Part shown: positions 30,516 through 43,189 of the stretch, in pieces
Layout: every line of letters starts with the position of its first letter
Numbering within the stretch: position 1 is the first letter of the stretch
Assembly: GCA_030674185.1 (NCBI GenBank)
Contig: CM060308.1
Span: forward strand, 28,325,004-28,389,003
Reading direction: 5' to 3'
Length of the DNA: 64,000 bases
Source of the DNA: Monoplex corrugatus
Taxonomy: Eukaryota; Mollusca; Gastropoda; Littorinimorpha; Ranellidae
Program-made: the position numbers and the translations under genes
The notes under the pieces: model-generated
Databases searched by the model: none
The model's input: only the letters and a program-made list of their open reading frames with translations
Told to the model about the DNA's origin: nothing

Positions 30516-31445
30516 AAGTATTAATAACAGTCACTTGTTTTATTTGCTTGGATTTTTTTTGGGGGGGGGGGGGGAGAGAAAGGGGGTCCTTATTTCTCTA
30601 TTTTTATGCAATAAAGTTTTTATGCTTCATCTTTTTCAACCTTTTGTGTTCATAACCTGATACTGGCATAAAATTACAACGAGCTTACCCAGTTGTGGTG
30701 CTAAATTGTAATTTTATCTTCCACAGTGTGGAGAGGAAAGAGGAAGGGGATTACATGACACAATAAATGTTCGTGAGAAAATAGAATATTGTTCTCATGA
30801 TGATGATAATGACATAAGCTCTAAAAGTTGTATTACCATAGTCAGTCATCTACATTTAATTAGGTAAAAATGGAAGCAATAGAGGCATGCTGCCTTGTGC
30901 CATTGCTTTGAATAATGTCCAGGTCTTGCTGATAAAGTTTACTGCTTAGTAGTATGTTTGTATTCCGTTAAGAAAAAAATTGAAAAATTAACATGTACTG
31001 CAGACCATTTGTTTGGAATGTGGAAACTGCAGTACTCTGAAAAACTCATGGTACCAAAGTTTGGTCTATTGATAACTGAAGTTATCTCTTTGTATGATTT
31101 GAAAATTGGATTTAGTTATTCATAATTTAGTATCATATACCTTACAGTGTCTGACAAAGGTAAGTTGGCCACAATTAAGGGAAATTGCTGAAACCATAAC
31201 AGCTACAATTTGTCTAGCAAGGATCACGTAATTGTTAAGTCGTTTTGCTAGAAGTTGACTGCATTTTTACATACCTTTAGCTTGAAATGGTTTGTATGCA
31301 TACTAGATGAAAATGACAGTACTTTTAGATAAACAAGTTTGACCAAAAAAAATGACAAGTTTCAAGCTGAGAGACAGGTGTTCAGTTTCTGAATTTCTTT
31401 GTTTATTGTTTATTTGTTTGTTAGCATTTCAGTTTTTCTTAGACA
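30516..31445. other. Intergenic, nothing recognised
   Basis: AT-rich. An open segment after a good acceptor-like TTTTATCTTCCACAG at 30713-30727 runs 44 codons but has no family resemblance and no partner exon. Confidence 0.35.
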
Positions 31446-31449
31446 TGTT

Positions 31450-31862
31450 TATGCATGTTTTTCCCCAACACTGTGCAGATGGCATGTTGCTGCACAGTCT
31501 GCATATTCTGTCTTCATTGGGCATGCATGCTGTGTGTTTTCATGTTTCCATCAACCAGTAGACACTAGATTATGACCTACAGGATCTCTAACATAACTTT
31601 ATGTAATGTTCTGCATGTACAGACAGGTGAAAGGGGGTTCAGGCGTTAGCAGGTCTCTAACATAACTTTATGTAATGTTCTGCATGTACAGACAGATGAA
31701 AGGGGGTTCAGGCGTTAGCAGGTCTGCACACATGTTGAACTGAGAGATTGGGAACATCTCCACCCTATACCCGCCATGTGGAAGACACTCAGGCAGGATT
31801 GAACTCATACCTTCAGATTAAAAGTCCAGTGTCTTGCCCACTTGACTATGGTGCCCATTGCT
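31450..31862 (-). mobile_element. tRNA-derived SINE with internal 70-bp tandem duplication
   Basis: Read on the minus strand: head with CAAGTGGGCAAGACACTGG (box A) and GAGTTCAATCC (box B), then GCAGACCTGCTAACGCCTGA, the central domain GATCCTGTAGGTCAT...ATGGAAACATGAAAACAC, and CAGCATGCATGCCC. The segment at 31587-31656 is repeated almost exactly at 31657-31725. Same family as 35815-36130. Confidence 0.75.
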
Positions 31863-32299
31863 CTTCATGTAACTTTGTTAAATTTTCCTTCTTCGTCAAA
31901 ATATAGACATTTATCAAATGATAGAATGATGGCATCACCACTTTCTTTAATTTTCTGTTTGTGTTTGTTTTGATTTTGTTTCTCAAATTGTGTTTTTAGT
32001 GAAATGCCATAAATGCTGTCTTGTTAACCTCAGTATATTATTGCATTGGTCTGATTTTTGTTGGACAATTTTTATTGATATAAAGTGATCTGTTTCAAGC
32101 TGCAGCTGACAGGTAATTGTATTAATTGACAGAAATGAAATTGTAATATTGGGTGTGTTGCCTTGTGGAATTTACGTGTTAGATTTGTTTGTTTATTATT
32201 TTAGAAAGGATGCATGGATGTTACACTATCAGTTGCAAAGCAGATCACTAGCGTGTCAACCTCTGAATAAGAGGAGTCAACAAAGTGTGAGCATCAAGC

Positions 32300-32600
32300 T
32301 GCAGTTCTCATTGGAATCTGGCCTAGTGAGTAAGGCACCTGCCTAGAAAGCAAGATGTCTTAGAATGTGGAGATTTGATGCCCAAGTGGTCAGATTTTCC
32401 TCTCCTCTCTGCTGGATCTTGAGTGGTGAGTCTTTGGATAAGACAAAAAACAAGTGCAGCATGCACCTAGCACAAAGATCCCATGTCAGTGAAAATGTTC
32501 CAGTAGAATTGTGTAGAAAATCTGTTTTCATTTGTAAAAAAAAAAATCAAACATTCAGGAAAACAAACAAAAAATCATCAGGCAGAATTCTGCTGAAAAA
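32300..32600 (+). mobile_element. tRNA-derived SINE, second family
   Basis: It begins CTGGCCTAGTGAGTAAGGCA, a box-A-like head, continues CCTGCCTAGAAAGC and a decayed box B, then GTGGTGAGTCTTTGGATAAG, CAGCATGCACCTAGCACA and AATTGTGTAGAAAATC. This order is known from a common gastropod SINE (from memory). Confidence 0.6.
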
Positions 32601-32739
32601 ATCCACTTTCATGACTTAACAAAAGTATAAACATTCCCCAATGAATCCGTTTCATTATACAATGGATGTGTCCGTTAAATACCCGGTACTCAGTTCAACT
32701 TGAAACAGTGTTGGCTGTGGCTGAACAGACCAATTTTTG

Positions 32740-33640
32740 AGTGGCTGTCTTTGACACAGCTGAGGCATGTGAAGGCTGATGACTGTGGCTGGGTGGTCGC
32801 TGCTGCAGCTTTTCTTCTCTCTCTGTTATCCAGCCACAATGGCGTTCGTTTCTCCTCTGCAGTGGTGATGCCTGCACATGCAGCCTTAGCCAGACTCGGT
32901 GATTCATAGCTGTCTTTTCCCAGGTATCCATATTGATATCAGCAGACTTCAGGTCATATGTTCAAACGTCCCTATATTGCAGCAGTGGGCGCCTTGAGGG
33001 CCAGGATCCCTCAGCAAGTTCTCCATGGAGGATGTCTTTCAGGAATCAGCATCCTGCATGTGGTGGACATGGTGAAATCAGTACAGTCTTCATTTGTGTG
33101 AGGAAAGTGTACATGCTTGACATGCTGGCCTGGTCAAGGATTCTCCTGTTCTTCCAAGAGGTGCCCAGGTTCTGGTGCAAGCACTGCTGATGGAAGCTGT
33201 TGAGGTTTCTGGCTCTTACTGCCTTAGAAAAGGGTACTCAGTATACATATTTGGTACAGTCCAGTCTTGGTAGCTGTGGTGAGCTGTTATTTTTCCACAT
33301 GCATGACCATGGCAGCAGCAGCTTTCCCTCTCCGTCTGTTGAGCTTTTGATCAAGGGACAGGTTGCTGGAGACTGTTGATCGTAGGTAGGTGAATTCATT
33401 TACCACTTGGAGATTGTTATCATTGCCTCTGCTGATGCTGGAGTCTTTACTGACGTTCTGCCCCATGATCTCTATCTTCTTCAGAGCGCTGGTGAAGCCA
33501 AAATCTTGGCAAGCATAGAGATGTCAAGGCCACATCATCAACAAAGAGTATCTCCTGGATTTGATGCGCTTTGTACATTCAGGAAAATAAAGAAACAGCT
33601 AAACCTGGAAGCATTATACTATGGTGGTATACTTTCCTTA
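32740..33640 (-). mobile_element. Degenerate LINE fragment, post-RT domain
   Basis: The minus strand carries the decayed C-terminal region of a non-LTR reverse transcriptase. Recognisable blocks on the plus strand include CAGCAGTGGGCGCCTTGAGG, GGACAGGTTGCTGGAGACTG, TAGGTAGGTGAATTCAT and TCTATCTTCTTCAGAGCGCT with GGTGAAGCCAAAATCTTGGC. Frames are broken throughout. Confidence 0.6.
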
Positions 33641-35810
33641 TGGATGTGAATGTGCATTCCATGAGGAAAGCTTCCTTTTGACCAGAAGATGAAGCCAAGC
33701 CAATCTGAATCCAGTTACAGATTTAACATTGTATTTTACTTATATTACTGGTGGATTTGGGTGGCTACCAGAACAAATTCCATTTCCATTTAAAGGTTTA
33801 ATGGTGCTGGCATGTATCTGTATCAGTGTGTGTGCGTGCATGAATGTAAATCTGTCATCTTGTGTCTTTGCAGAAACACAGTTTTTGAATGCTTAATTCA
33901 AGTAGAAGTGTGTATGTCTTTATGACTGATATGAGACAAGAAAGTTCCGAGGTATACGCTTGACTGAAACAAAAGGTTATTTTAAAACCACATGGTTAAT
34001 AACAATGATTGCAATACTGTTAAAAAAAACAACTGCTGTCTCAAAATTCAGTTCTGTTTTGAATATAACTGATATTGAATGAAAAGACTACATAAATATG
34101 AGCTCATTCCATTTACTAATAAGGTTGTTTGAGTTTTTAGGGGGGGGGGGGGGGTCTGAAGGCCATGAAAGCAGTATTGGAAGATGTTAACTCGGAGTTT
34201 CATCAGAGAGATGTGTAGAGCGACTGGTAACTAGCTCTGTTGCACTCTTGTGATACAATTCCCTTACTATGCCATGGGGCACGTGAGTTTACAGTGCTTA
34301 ACATCATTGCTATGTCATTCATCAAGCTTCAGCTCAGTTTTATAGAAATTGTTTTAATATAAAAACAAAGCAACCCATTCGTAAATTAGTTTGAACAGAG
34401 AAGTTTACTGTAACTGAAAACGAAGGAGACACGATAAAAAGCATATCTGAGCAACAGTATATGAATAGGAACAAAGTATTGCTTCGTAGATATGTTCTTA
34501 TTTACCCAGCAACTATTTCTGTCCTGTCCTAATGTTAATCCAACAAAACAAACAGTATTCCATGTTGAGGCTAACATTCACCCAGTTGTCAATCCATATT
34601 GCTATAAATAGGTATGGTTTCATGTAGGTATTCATATATTTTGTTGAACAGTATACTTTTTCCATGTGGGTTTCGTTTTGTATTGTTTTTACTTTTTCAT
34701 GAAGAAAGCAAAACAAGAGAATCTCAGTACCATTATGCCCACCCCACCCCATATTTTTTTTTTCTTCAGTGTTCCTCAAAGCCTGTGAGAGTGTAATAAG
34801 TTTTCACTAATTTTGTATCCTGCACGGTTTGTTTGCAGCGGTCTTTTGTGTCATTTTTCATTTTATTTTTGTATGTATGCATGTTTTTATCTCATTGTGT
34901 TGGGGTTTTTGTTTGTTTCATTATTTGTTTTTTTAGGGTGGGTAGTAGTAATTACAGTATTATATCTAGTAATATGCAGCACAAGCATGGTATAGCAATG
35001 TCACATGTTGACTGTGGACAGCAATATTGTTCGAACGATTTGTAATCACCACTGAAGATTGAGTTCTGTACATTTTATGAAATAAGACTATCAATATTGT
35101 ATATTCGAGTATTACTTGATGCTGAAATGAAGATTTGCTTCATTGTCAAATTTACAGATATGAAATTGTGAAGAACAGTACTTGCTATTTTTAATGATGA
35201 CAGGGTGTTTTTTTGTTTTTGCTTTGCTTTTTGTTGCTCTTGTTGAATTTTTAAATCATATAGCCTATATTTAAAAAATGTCTGGAAATGTGTTATTCAT
35301 TGGAGTGCTGAATCCCTTCTTCATTTTATACATTCTCTGGAATCATTGGTTTCTTTTCTCTGAGAAATATCTATTTAAGTGTTATATACCCTCTTTGTTT
35401 TATAGGGCCTACATTCTTTGAATGAAAACATACATTTTCACTTATTAGTTTGTTGTCATCTTTCAAAATTAAGCAACTGAAATGTTATCTCTTTCAAATG
35501 TTTTTTTCCCCCTTGCCAGAATTTTTTTTGTTTTTTTGTTTTTTGTTTTTGCTTATGATATGATTTCATGTCATGTTGTGTGATTTGTTTTTCTATAATT
35601 GGTTGTAAGATCCGCAGAGCTCATTATTTTGGAAGTACTGCCATTTAGAGTTGGTATTATTGAGAGGTATTATTATTGTTGTTATTATGATTATTATTAT
35701 CATCATTATCATTACTGTTATTATTATTGTTGTTGTTATCATTATTATGGTTATTGTTTTAATTAATTCCAAAATGAAAATCTTGTCAATGTGTCTTTCA
35801 ACAAGAACAA
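33641..35810. other. Intergenic, nothing recognised
   Basis: AT-rich DNA with a G14 run at 34141, T-rich tracts and an (ATT/GTT)n stretch at 35665-35760. No gene or element was identified. Confidence 0.4.
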
Positions 35811-35814
35811 TCAA

Positions 35815-36135
35815 GACAGGTGCAATAGTCCAGTGGGTAAGACGTCAGACTTTCAGTTGGAAGGTCCTAGGTTCAATCCTTCTGAGGTACCTCCAACTTG
35901 ATGAGTAATGGGCCGAGATTTTTTCAATCTTCCAGGTTAACATGTGTGCATATATGCTAATGTCTAAACTTAGTTTTTGTATAGATGCAAGCAAAAATGA
36001 GATATGCAAAAATCCTGTAAGTCATGTCAGTGTACGATAGGTTATGGAAACATGAAAACACCCAGCATGCATGCCCACCAGAAGTGGAGTATGCAGTCTG
36101 TGCAGCAACATGCTGCCTGCACATTGTTGGCGTAC
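35815..36135 (+). mobile_element. tRNA-derived SINE, best-preserved copy
   Basis: Head with GTCCAGTGGGTAAGACG (box A) and GGTTCAATCC (box B), then GTACCTCCAACTTGATGAGT and ATGGGCCGAGA. The central domain is AATCCTGTAAGTCATGTCAG, TTATGGAAACATGAAAAC and CCAGCATGCATGCCCACC. Repeats of GTGCAGCAACATGCTGCCTG close it. It is not a tRNA gene because the acceptor stem is absent. Confidence 0.75.
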
Positions 36136-36924
36136 AATGTGCGTACATGCATTAAAAAAAAGATTGGAACATAAGCAAAAAGAAAAGTAATAATAATCTG
36201 TCGAACTTACTGGTACCGTACCTGTAACTTGTTCTTTCAGGGTCACAGAAATCTTTTTTCAAGATTGTTTTGGAAATTCCAGTTAGCATGCATAATTTTG
36301 TCAGCTTTCGCTTTCTTTGATGTTATATGGAGATAAGAGTTGGCTGTCAGCATCAAGCTGAAAAGCCTGAAAACAAGAAAATTAATGCTGTGTAATATTG
36401 AAGTCTCCATATCGTTGATCCAGGCCTTCCGTAGATCTGCCTTTTTACTTTAAACCCACATATCTTTATAGTGGCATGCTTGTTGAACCAGTTGCTGTGG
36501 TTGCCTTCTGGTCATAGGACAAACTATGTATTTGTCTGTTGATAAAGATGTAGGTATATGTGCTTAGAAATAGTGTTCCATCATTACAGATAACGTTTTG
36601 TTCAATACAAATTATAAATGAAGTAAACAGAGAGGGGGAGGGAGACTACTGTTCTTCACGGGACAAGAGGGTTGTTGCCATCCTGAAATTAGTCTTGTTT
36701 TATCATGGATTCTTTAAATACAAAGTTTTAAAATGCCTTCTTTGTCATCTTCGTTGTGTTTTTGTGTGTATATGTTTTTGTCCTTTCTTTGTTCATTTCT
36801 TTCTTTTTGTATTTCAAATCACACCGTGTGTGTGTGCCTGTCTCACTGTCTGTTTTGTCTGTCTGTATGTTGACTCTTCATCAGTACTGAATCACTTACG
36901 GGATAGATTAGGTGACAAATGGTT

Positions 36925-38105
36925 ATTGAATCCAGCAACTTGTACAAAATGGATATTGAATCCCACTGACTGTCATAGAGAAATGAATATTGATTATCCA
37001 GTGACTGTCATAGAGAAATGGATATTGATTATCCCATGACTGTCATAGAGAAATGGATTTTGGTTATCCAATGACTGTCAGAGAAATGGATATTGGTTAT
37101 CCAGTGACTGTCATAGAGAAATGGATATTGAATATCCAGTGACTGTCATAGAGAAATGAATATCTAGTGACTGTCATAGAGAAATGGATATTGATTATCC
37201 AGTGACTGTCATAGAGAAATGGATATTGGTTATCCAGTGACTGTCATAGAGAAATGGATATTGAATATCCAGTGACTGTCATAGAGAAATGGATATCAAA
37301 TATCCAGTGAATGTCACAGAGAAATGGATTGAATCCATTGGCTGTCATAGAAAAATAAATATTGAATCCAGTGATTTGTAAAGAAGTGGTTGAATCCATT
37401 GACTGTTGTAGAGAAATGGGTATTGAATCCAGTGATTTGTAGAGAAATGGTTGAATCCATTGACTGTTATAGAGAATTGGGTATTGAATCCAGTGATAGT
37501 CTTAGAGACATGGATACAGAATCCAATTAATGTCACAGAGAAGTGGATGCAGAATCCAGTGACTGTCATACACAAATGGATACAGAATCCTGTGACTATC
37601 GTACAGAAATGTATATAAACTCAAATGACTGTCATGGAGAAATGGATACAGAATCCAGTGACTGTCATGTAGAAATGGATAGAGACTCCAGTGACTGTCA
37701 CAGAGAAATGGATACTGAATCTGGGTGACTGTCATACAGAAATGGATGCAGAATCCAGCAACTGTCATGCAGAAATGGATACTGAATCCAGTGACTGTCA
37801 TAGAGGAATGGATACTGAATCTCGTGACGCATACAGAAATGGATATTGAATCTAATGACTGTCATGGAGAAATAGATATTAAATCCAGTGACTGTATAGA
37901 GAAATAGATATTGATTCCAGTGACCGTCATGGAGAAATGGATATTGAATCCAGTTACTGTCATTGAGAAATGGATATTGAATCCGATGACTGTCATACAG
38001 AAATGGATACTGAATCAAGTGACAGTCATAGATATTGAATCCATTAACTGTCATAGAGAAAAGGGAATTGAATCCAGTGATAGGAGTGGGCATTGAATTC
38101 AATGA
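36925..38105. repeat. ~33-bp minisatellite, ~1.2 kb
   Basis: Tandem units related to CCAGTGACTGTCATAGAGAA + ATGGATATTGAAT. The first ~400 bp are homogeneous and units then vary (GATACAGAATCC, GTTGAATCC), some shortened by 6-9 bp. Units are near multiples of three, so long frames appear on both strands. There is no CRISPR-like spacer structure. Confidence 0.9.
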
Positions 38106-38114
38106 CAGTCATAC

Positions 38115-38690
38115 AGTACCTCCTGTGGGGATGCCGGGGGCTCTTTCAATATAAGTAGTATACCCACCTTCTGGAAATTGTTTGCAAGTAATTTCCTTTT
38201 TCCATCACTCTCTTTGTTTCTGCCTTGTTCCTTTGCTTTCTGTCATTTCTTCCTATCAATTTCTGTCTTGCTAGTCCATTCACCGGTATGTGTTCGATAA
38301 ATTCTTACGTACTTTCTCTTAGGATTGATAATTGGGCACATACATTAAGTGCATTTTTATAGCTCTTGGGAAATGAGATATATGTGAAAGGAATTTTAGG
38401 TAATTTAGGCTTGTTTTTATATTTGTTTTTGTATCTTTTGTTATGTTTAAATTTGTATTCAGGTATGTTTTTTAAATCCCCTGTGTGATAAAATTGGATG
38501 GAGTGGTCGATGCCAGGGTCATCTTCATAGATTATGTGCGCAAATGCCTTGATACGTGTACTTAATTTTCTTTTCCTTTTTTTTTCTCCCTGTTGAAGTG
38601 AGGTGAATGTTTTGAAATGGTTATAGCCCTCATGTGGCCCTACGCAGTCAGCTGGGCTTTAAACAAAAATAACAATAACACTAACAGTCA
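38115..38690 (+). repeat. LINE-like 3' UTR repeat, copy 2
   Basis: It matches 6376-6985 in the same orientation (GATTGATAATTGGG, AATTTTAGGTAATTTAGGC, GATGCCAGGGTCATC, CGCAGTCAGCTGGGCTTTAA, then ACAAAAATAACAATAAC). The 3' tails are the same type. Confidence 0.6.
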
Positions 38691-39044
38691 TGCGATGAAA
38701 AAACAGTGTTTTCCAGTCATAGCAATAGCAGTGGTCAATACAAATTGTACCGAAAAATAGTTTGATTCAATTCAAATTTTCATCTTCATTTCTTTTTTCT
38801 TTTAAAAACAGTTATGCGTTACTCTCAAGGTTTTGTGTAACTGTGCGTGTGTGAGAGAAGGAGAAGTCAGATGTTCAATGATAACTGATATGGAGTTTTA
38901 ATTGTTTGATTGAAAGGCCAAAGACAAATTTTTTACCATGAAGTTTCTCTTGTTCAAAATTTCTATGTGTATGTAGGGCCTGTATATGTTGTGATTGTGT
39001 TGAAGCATGCATCATGGGTGTATGTAGATGTTATAATCGTGTGT

Positions 39045-39077
39045 GTTTTGTGTGTGTGTGTGTGTGTGTGTGTGCGT

Positions 39078-39116
<39 letters not shown>

Positions 39117-39118
39117 CT
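39045..39118. repeat. (GT)n-(GA)n array
   Basis: GT repeat followed by a short GA run. Confidence 0.9.
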
Positions 39119-39224
39119 TGCTGCTTCTGACAAAATGAACATTTTCTGAAGAAAAATTTGTATTAAAGTATATTGAGTATGTTTCAGAGTTTGAGTTTTC
39201 ATTGTTTGTCAGTTAAGAGAGAGA

Positions 39225-39910
39225 GGATGGCGGTGGTTGTAGCGATGTCTCCAGATTTTCACCTGACCTTCGTACGTGGGTTGCTGGGACACTACAGATG
39301 ATTTCCTTACATTTTTCTCTAGAGACATCTCTCTTTTGCAGCTACCTGGGAGAGTCCCTGAATCCAGTGTGTCCATTTTCTGATGATGCCATCCCAGCTC
39401 CTCTTTGATTGTCTTTCTGCCTCCTACCACTGTGCCTTGTCTGACAGACTTCATGAGGCCTGATGGTATGGTCATGTCATTTTAGTTTCTGATTTTTAAC
39501 AACAGTGGGAATATAATACCATGCTACCAGCAGCCTGTGTGACTTTATGGCTTACGTCCTGATTTGTGACATGCTCATCGTAAGAGACAAGGGAACGCAT
39601 CAATCTCACTTTGGAACTAAAGGACATGTTCTTTTCATACCAGAAAGGGTTAAGTTTCACAAGCACTGCCATCGTTTGCACAGTCATGACCAGCGTTTCG
39701 TTTTGAGCCTTGAGCTGAAACAGGTGCACCTAGGTATTTGAAACTGAAAGAGGCTTCAAGTCAGACCATGGCCACTATAAAGGCGCTGATACCGTTATTG
39801 GTTATCAGTTTCATCTTTTCCAGACTAATTTCCATGACAAAGACCCTTGAGATAGTGTCTAGGTGTTCAACCAAGCTGGCAAGTTCTTTTTCCCCATGCA
39901 ACCCATCAAA
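39225..39910 (-). mobile_element. Degenerate LINE-like fragment
   Basis: Minus-strand frame fragments (KEELGWHHQKMDTLDS near 39370; a block around 39640-39900 reading like LVEHLDTISRVFVMEISLEK) look like decayed post-RT sequence of a non-LTR element. Family not determined. Confidence 0.4.
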
Positions 39911-40185
39911 TGTCTGATACATAAAAAGAGATGAACAACGATTGCAAAAACAAAAAGCATTGATTCAGAGACACTGATACAAAATACAAGGATTAACCAA
40001 GATAGAAGATCCACACAGAATGATTTATTGATGATACTAAGATCACTTGCATTTTGATATTTGTGACTTCTCTCTCAGTCTGACAATATTTGATTTTTGT
40101 TAAGATAAAATAGATGGTCAAGCATGAAATAGTTACTTTATGCTCTGGAATTTCTCCCACCCACTCTCATCCCCATCCCTCTCTC

Positions 40186-40187
<2 letters not shown>

Positions 40188-40237
<50 letters not shown>
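40188..40237. repeat. (CT)n-(CA)n array
   Basis: CT then CA dinucleotide run adjoining the TCATCATCATCA tail of an RTE-like fragment. Confidence 0.9.
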
Positions 40238-40238
<1 letters not shown>

Positions 40239-40247
40239 GAACATATG

Positions 40248-40600
40248 CATCATCATCATCATGTGCCATGCTACATGGCCTTGGTGATCATGGCCCTCGT
40301 ACGAATCTTTTGTCACTTTAAGAATATATCCTTCCCTTTCTGTCCTCATCCACTCTGCAAAACTGTCTAATATTTTCTCCCTGGTGCTCTTTTTCCTTGG
40401 CTTTCCAGTTGTGACTAGGTGTGCTAAAAAATCTCTTGCCTCACAAAATGTCCTATGAATGTTGTTTGTGTTTTCCTAATTTCCTTCATTAATGTTCTTT
40501 TTGTGTTTGCTTCTTTCAAGACTGTCTCATTTAGTTGTTGTTGTTGTTTTTTTGTTGTTTTTTTCTATCCATGGAACTCAACATTCTTAATACACAAGCA
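40248..40600 (-). mobile_element. RTE-like LINE fragment (C-terminal)
   Basis: Same layout as 1503-1850: ATCATCATCATC tail, GTGCCATGCTACATGGCCTT, TCATCCACTCTGCAAAAC, GGCTTTCCAGTTGTGACTAG, CAAGACTGTCTCATTTAG and CCATGGAACTCAACATTCTT. Decayed, with an inserted (GTT)n/T-rich run at 40530. Confidence 0.6.
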
Positions 40601-41659
40601 TATACAAAGAAAAGAATGGGAGAGGAATATGCTCATTCTCATTCACCCTGGGATACCTATGACAGAAGATCAGTGTTGACACTAACATCATCCACAGGCA
40701 TGACTGACATGAAGCATAATAAGGTGACCAAGGCCCATCTCAAGGATTACTGATTAACGGCAAACAAAAAGTGCTTCCTCTCATTTAAAGGCCTCGCCCT
40801 TAAAGGTCTTTCACCACTACCGAAACACACACAGAACAAACAAATAGTGCAGATCAAACCAAACACAGACACAAAGAACAGGAACAGAACAGCAACCCTC
40901 ACAAACACCAAACAAGGAAACAGACAAAATAATCATGATGCTGGGATGTCTGTTAATGGTTTGAATAGTCTATCTTATGGATTGAATACTCTGTCTCTCT
41001 CTCTCTCTTTATGTTTGTGTAATATGGTGACAAAGTTACACATGCTGAGGCAATTCTTATGTGGCAGTCACTGCACCTGTGGAACTATGGGCATGGGTAA
41101 GTCAGATAGTTGGGACAGGACTGCACACCCCTCCAGAAAAAAATTCCCTGTTCTGGTCAGGCATAATGGGTAAGCTGGAACAAGTGTGGCTTGCCAAAGA
41201 TAGAGTGTTCACTCATGAAATGCCCAACTTCATTGGAAAGGACATGCCCATGTGGAAGACAAAACATCCCAGAAACACTCCTGTATAGGGAAAAGCAACA
41301 CAAGGATATTCTGAAGGCCATTTTACCAGCTGTGGCATCGACACCACCAACCAAAAAGACAGTACCTGCAACAGAGTAAGTTGGTGATAGCAATTCATGA
41401 ACAGTGCAGAACAGCTGCTATATAATGTAAGAGGGATTGGCAGAAGCAGAACCCAAGGCCACAGGATTCATCATTCTGTGCCTATGGAAGAACATGTGCC
41501 TTCATGATCGGCTTGTATCCCCCATGAAGACCCATACAGGTGATAGAGGATCAATATGCCCATTTTCATCAGTTGGATTGATGGGAGACTCCATGATACA
41601 TTCATTAATCATAAGTGAAACATGGATTGGCAATACTGGTTTATAAACTGTGGAATAGA

Positions 41660-42875
41660 GAAAGTACAGAGAGGATTTACATTTATGTTTTGTTGATTAT
41701 ACCAAGGGTTTTGATCAGGTAAGACATAAAGAATTGATCAACCAACTGGAAAAGCTCAATACTGATAGAAAAGATTTAAGAGTAACAAGGAATATGTACT
41801 GGGAACAAACAGCACCAATGAGAATAGAAAATAATGTAAGCTTTATTTCAAAATATCAGAAGAAGAGTCAGGCAGGGATGTTTTTCTGGCACCAGATTTG
41901 TTTTCACTTTATAGCAAGGCAGTCATGAGAAACCTAGAAGAATGCCCAGGGATAAAGTTTGGAGAAAAAATTATAAACAATCTTTGTTATGCTGATGGCA
42001 CCATTCTAATTGCAGAAAATGAAAAATACCTACAAAATCTTGTGAATATAATAAAAACAGATAGCAGAAATAAAGGGCTTTAGCTAAATAGTAAGGAGAC
42101 TGAAGTTAATTTAAGGTAATCAGAAAAAAATATATAAGAAAAATCTCATCATGTAAAATAACAGCAAGTGGCACAACACTGATACAAGTTGATAAGTTTA
42201 AGTATTTGAAAACAGTCATATCACCTGATGGCAGATGCACATTAGAAACAGACAGCAGAATTGGCCAAGCTAAAACTGCACTCAAAAAAATGAAAAGTGC
42301 TCTTAGTCTTATTAACAAATGCTTATTAACTGACATCACAAATAGTTGTTCAGCGTCATATAGAACCAATACTTTCATACAGATGCGAAGCCAGGACAAT
42401 AAACAAGCAAAGTCTAAACAAGATGCGGCAGATAACTTGTGCTTTCTAAGAAGAATGTTAATAAGAGTTCCATGAACAATGAAGAAAATAAAATGAGACA
42501 GTCTTGAAAGAAACATAAAAAGAGCTTTAATAAAAAAAAAATTTTAAGAAAAAAAAAGAACTTAAATGAAGATTTGAAAACGACCAGAAACAATCACAAA
42601 AAGTGCATTAATGAAGAAGATTGGAAAAAACAAACAACATTTATACTAATTATAGGCCATTTATGAGACAACAGAAACAGGAAAGCTAGAAGGAAAAAAG
42701 TGCACCAGTGACCAGGTAAAAACAGGGAGAAAATATTAGTTTTGCAAAGTGGATGCAGACACAAAGGGTAGGAGATATACTTGCTGCGACAAAAGATATA
42801 TTCATATGGAGAGCCATGATCGCCAAGGCCGTGCGGCATTGCCACAGACACGTGGCACATGATTTTCGTGCTTTT
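41660..42875 (+). mobile_element. RTE-like LINE, RT core and C-terminus, decayed
   Basis: + strand blocks in order are DYTKGFDQVRHKELINQLEK, YWEQTAPMRIENN, the RT catalytic region NNLCYADGTILIAENEKYLQ (YADG in place of YADD), SGTTLIQVDKFKYLKT, IGQAKTALKKMKSALSLINK and FLRRMLIRVPWT. The 3' end includes GAGAGCCATGATCGCCAAGG and GGCACATGA. Stops and shifts (for example 42081, 42474) and the lost second catalytic Asp mark it as dead. It shares the family of the fragments at 1503 and 40248. Confidence 0.75.
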
Positions 42876-43189
42876 CAGATGACAATAATTATTTTGATGG
42901 CATGCGCATATCCTACTTTCGTTTTGAAACAACAGAAATGGGATTCTTTCCGGTTACATAAAACCGGAAGCGACTTAACAACAACAACAAACCAGAAGTT
43001 TTTTTTCTGTTCAGATAAAGTCTTCATCAACTTTCTTTATGAAGTGCACTTAAAAGCAAACTTTTCAACTGATCTTTTTAAAAGTCCTGACATTCAGATA
43101 ACTGAAACAATCAAATTTAATTTGATCGCTTTATATCACACCTTAATGACTTTAACAGGAAGTTGGTGATAGCTTGTGACGTATTTATA

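Noticed and set aside
30727..30865. Possible exon after a good acceptor (CGEERGRGLHDTINV...)
   Set aside because: No family match, no matching donor that joins in frame to a recognised gene, and random expectation allows a 44-codon open stretch.
35815..35900. tRNA gene candidate from box A and box B (also 19012-19097, 31790-31862, 56125-56210)
   Set aside because: Acceptor stems do not pair fully and conserved SINE bodies or A-tracts follow directly; they are SINE heads.
36925..38105. CRISPR-like look of regularly spaced repeats (also 48109-49172)
   Set aside because: Units are contiguous with no unique spacers, in animal DNA beside spliced genes; these are minisatellites.
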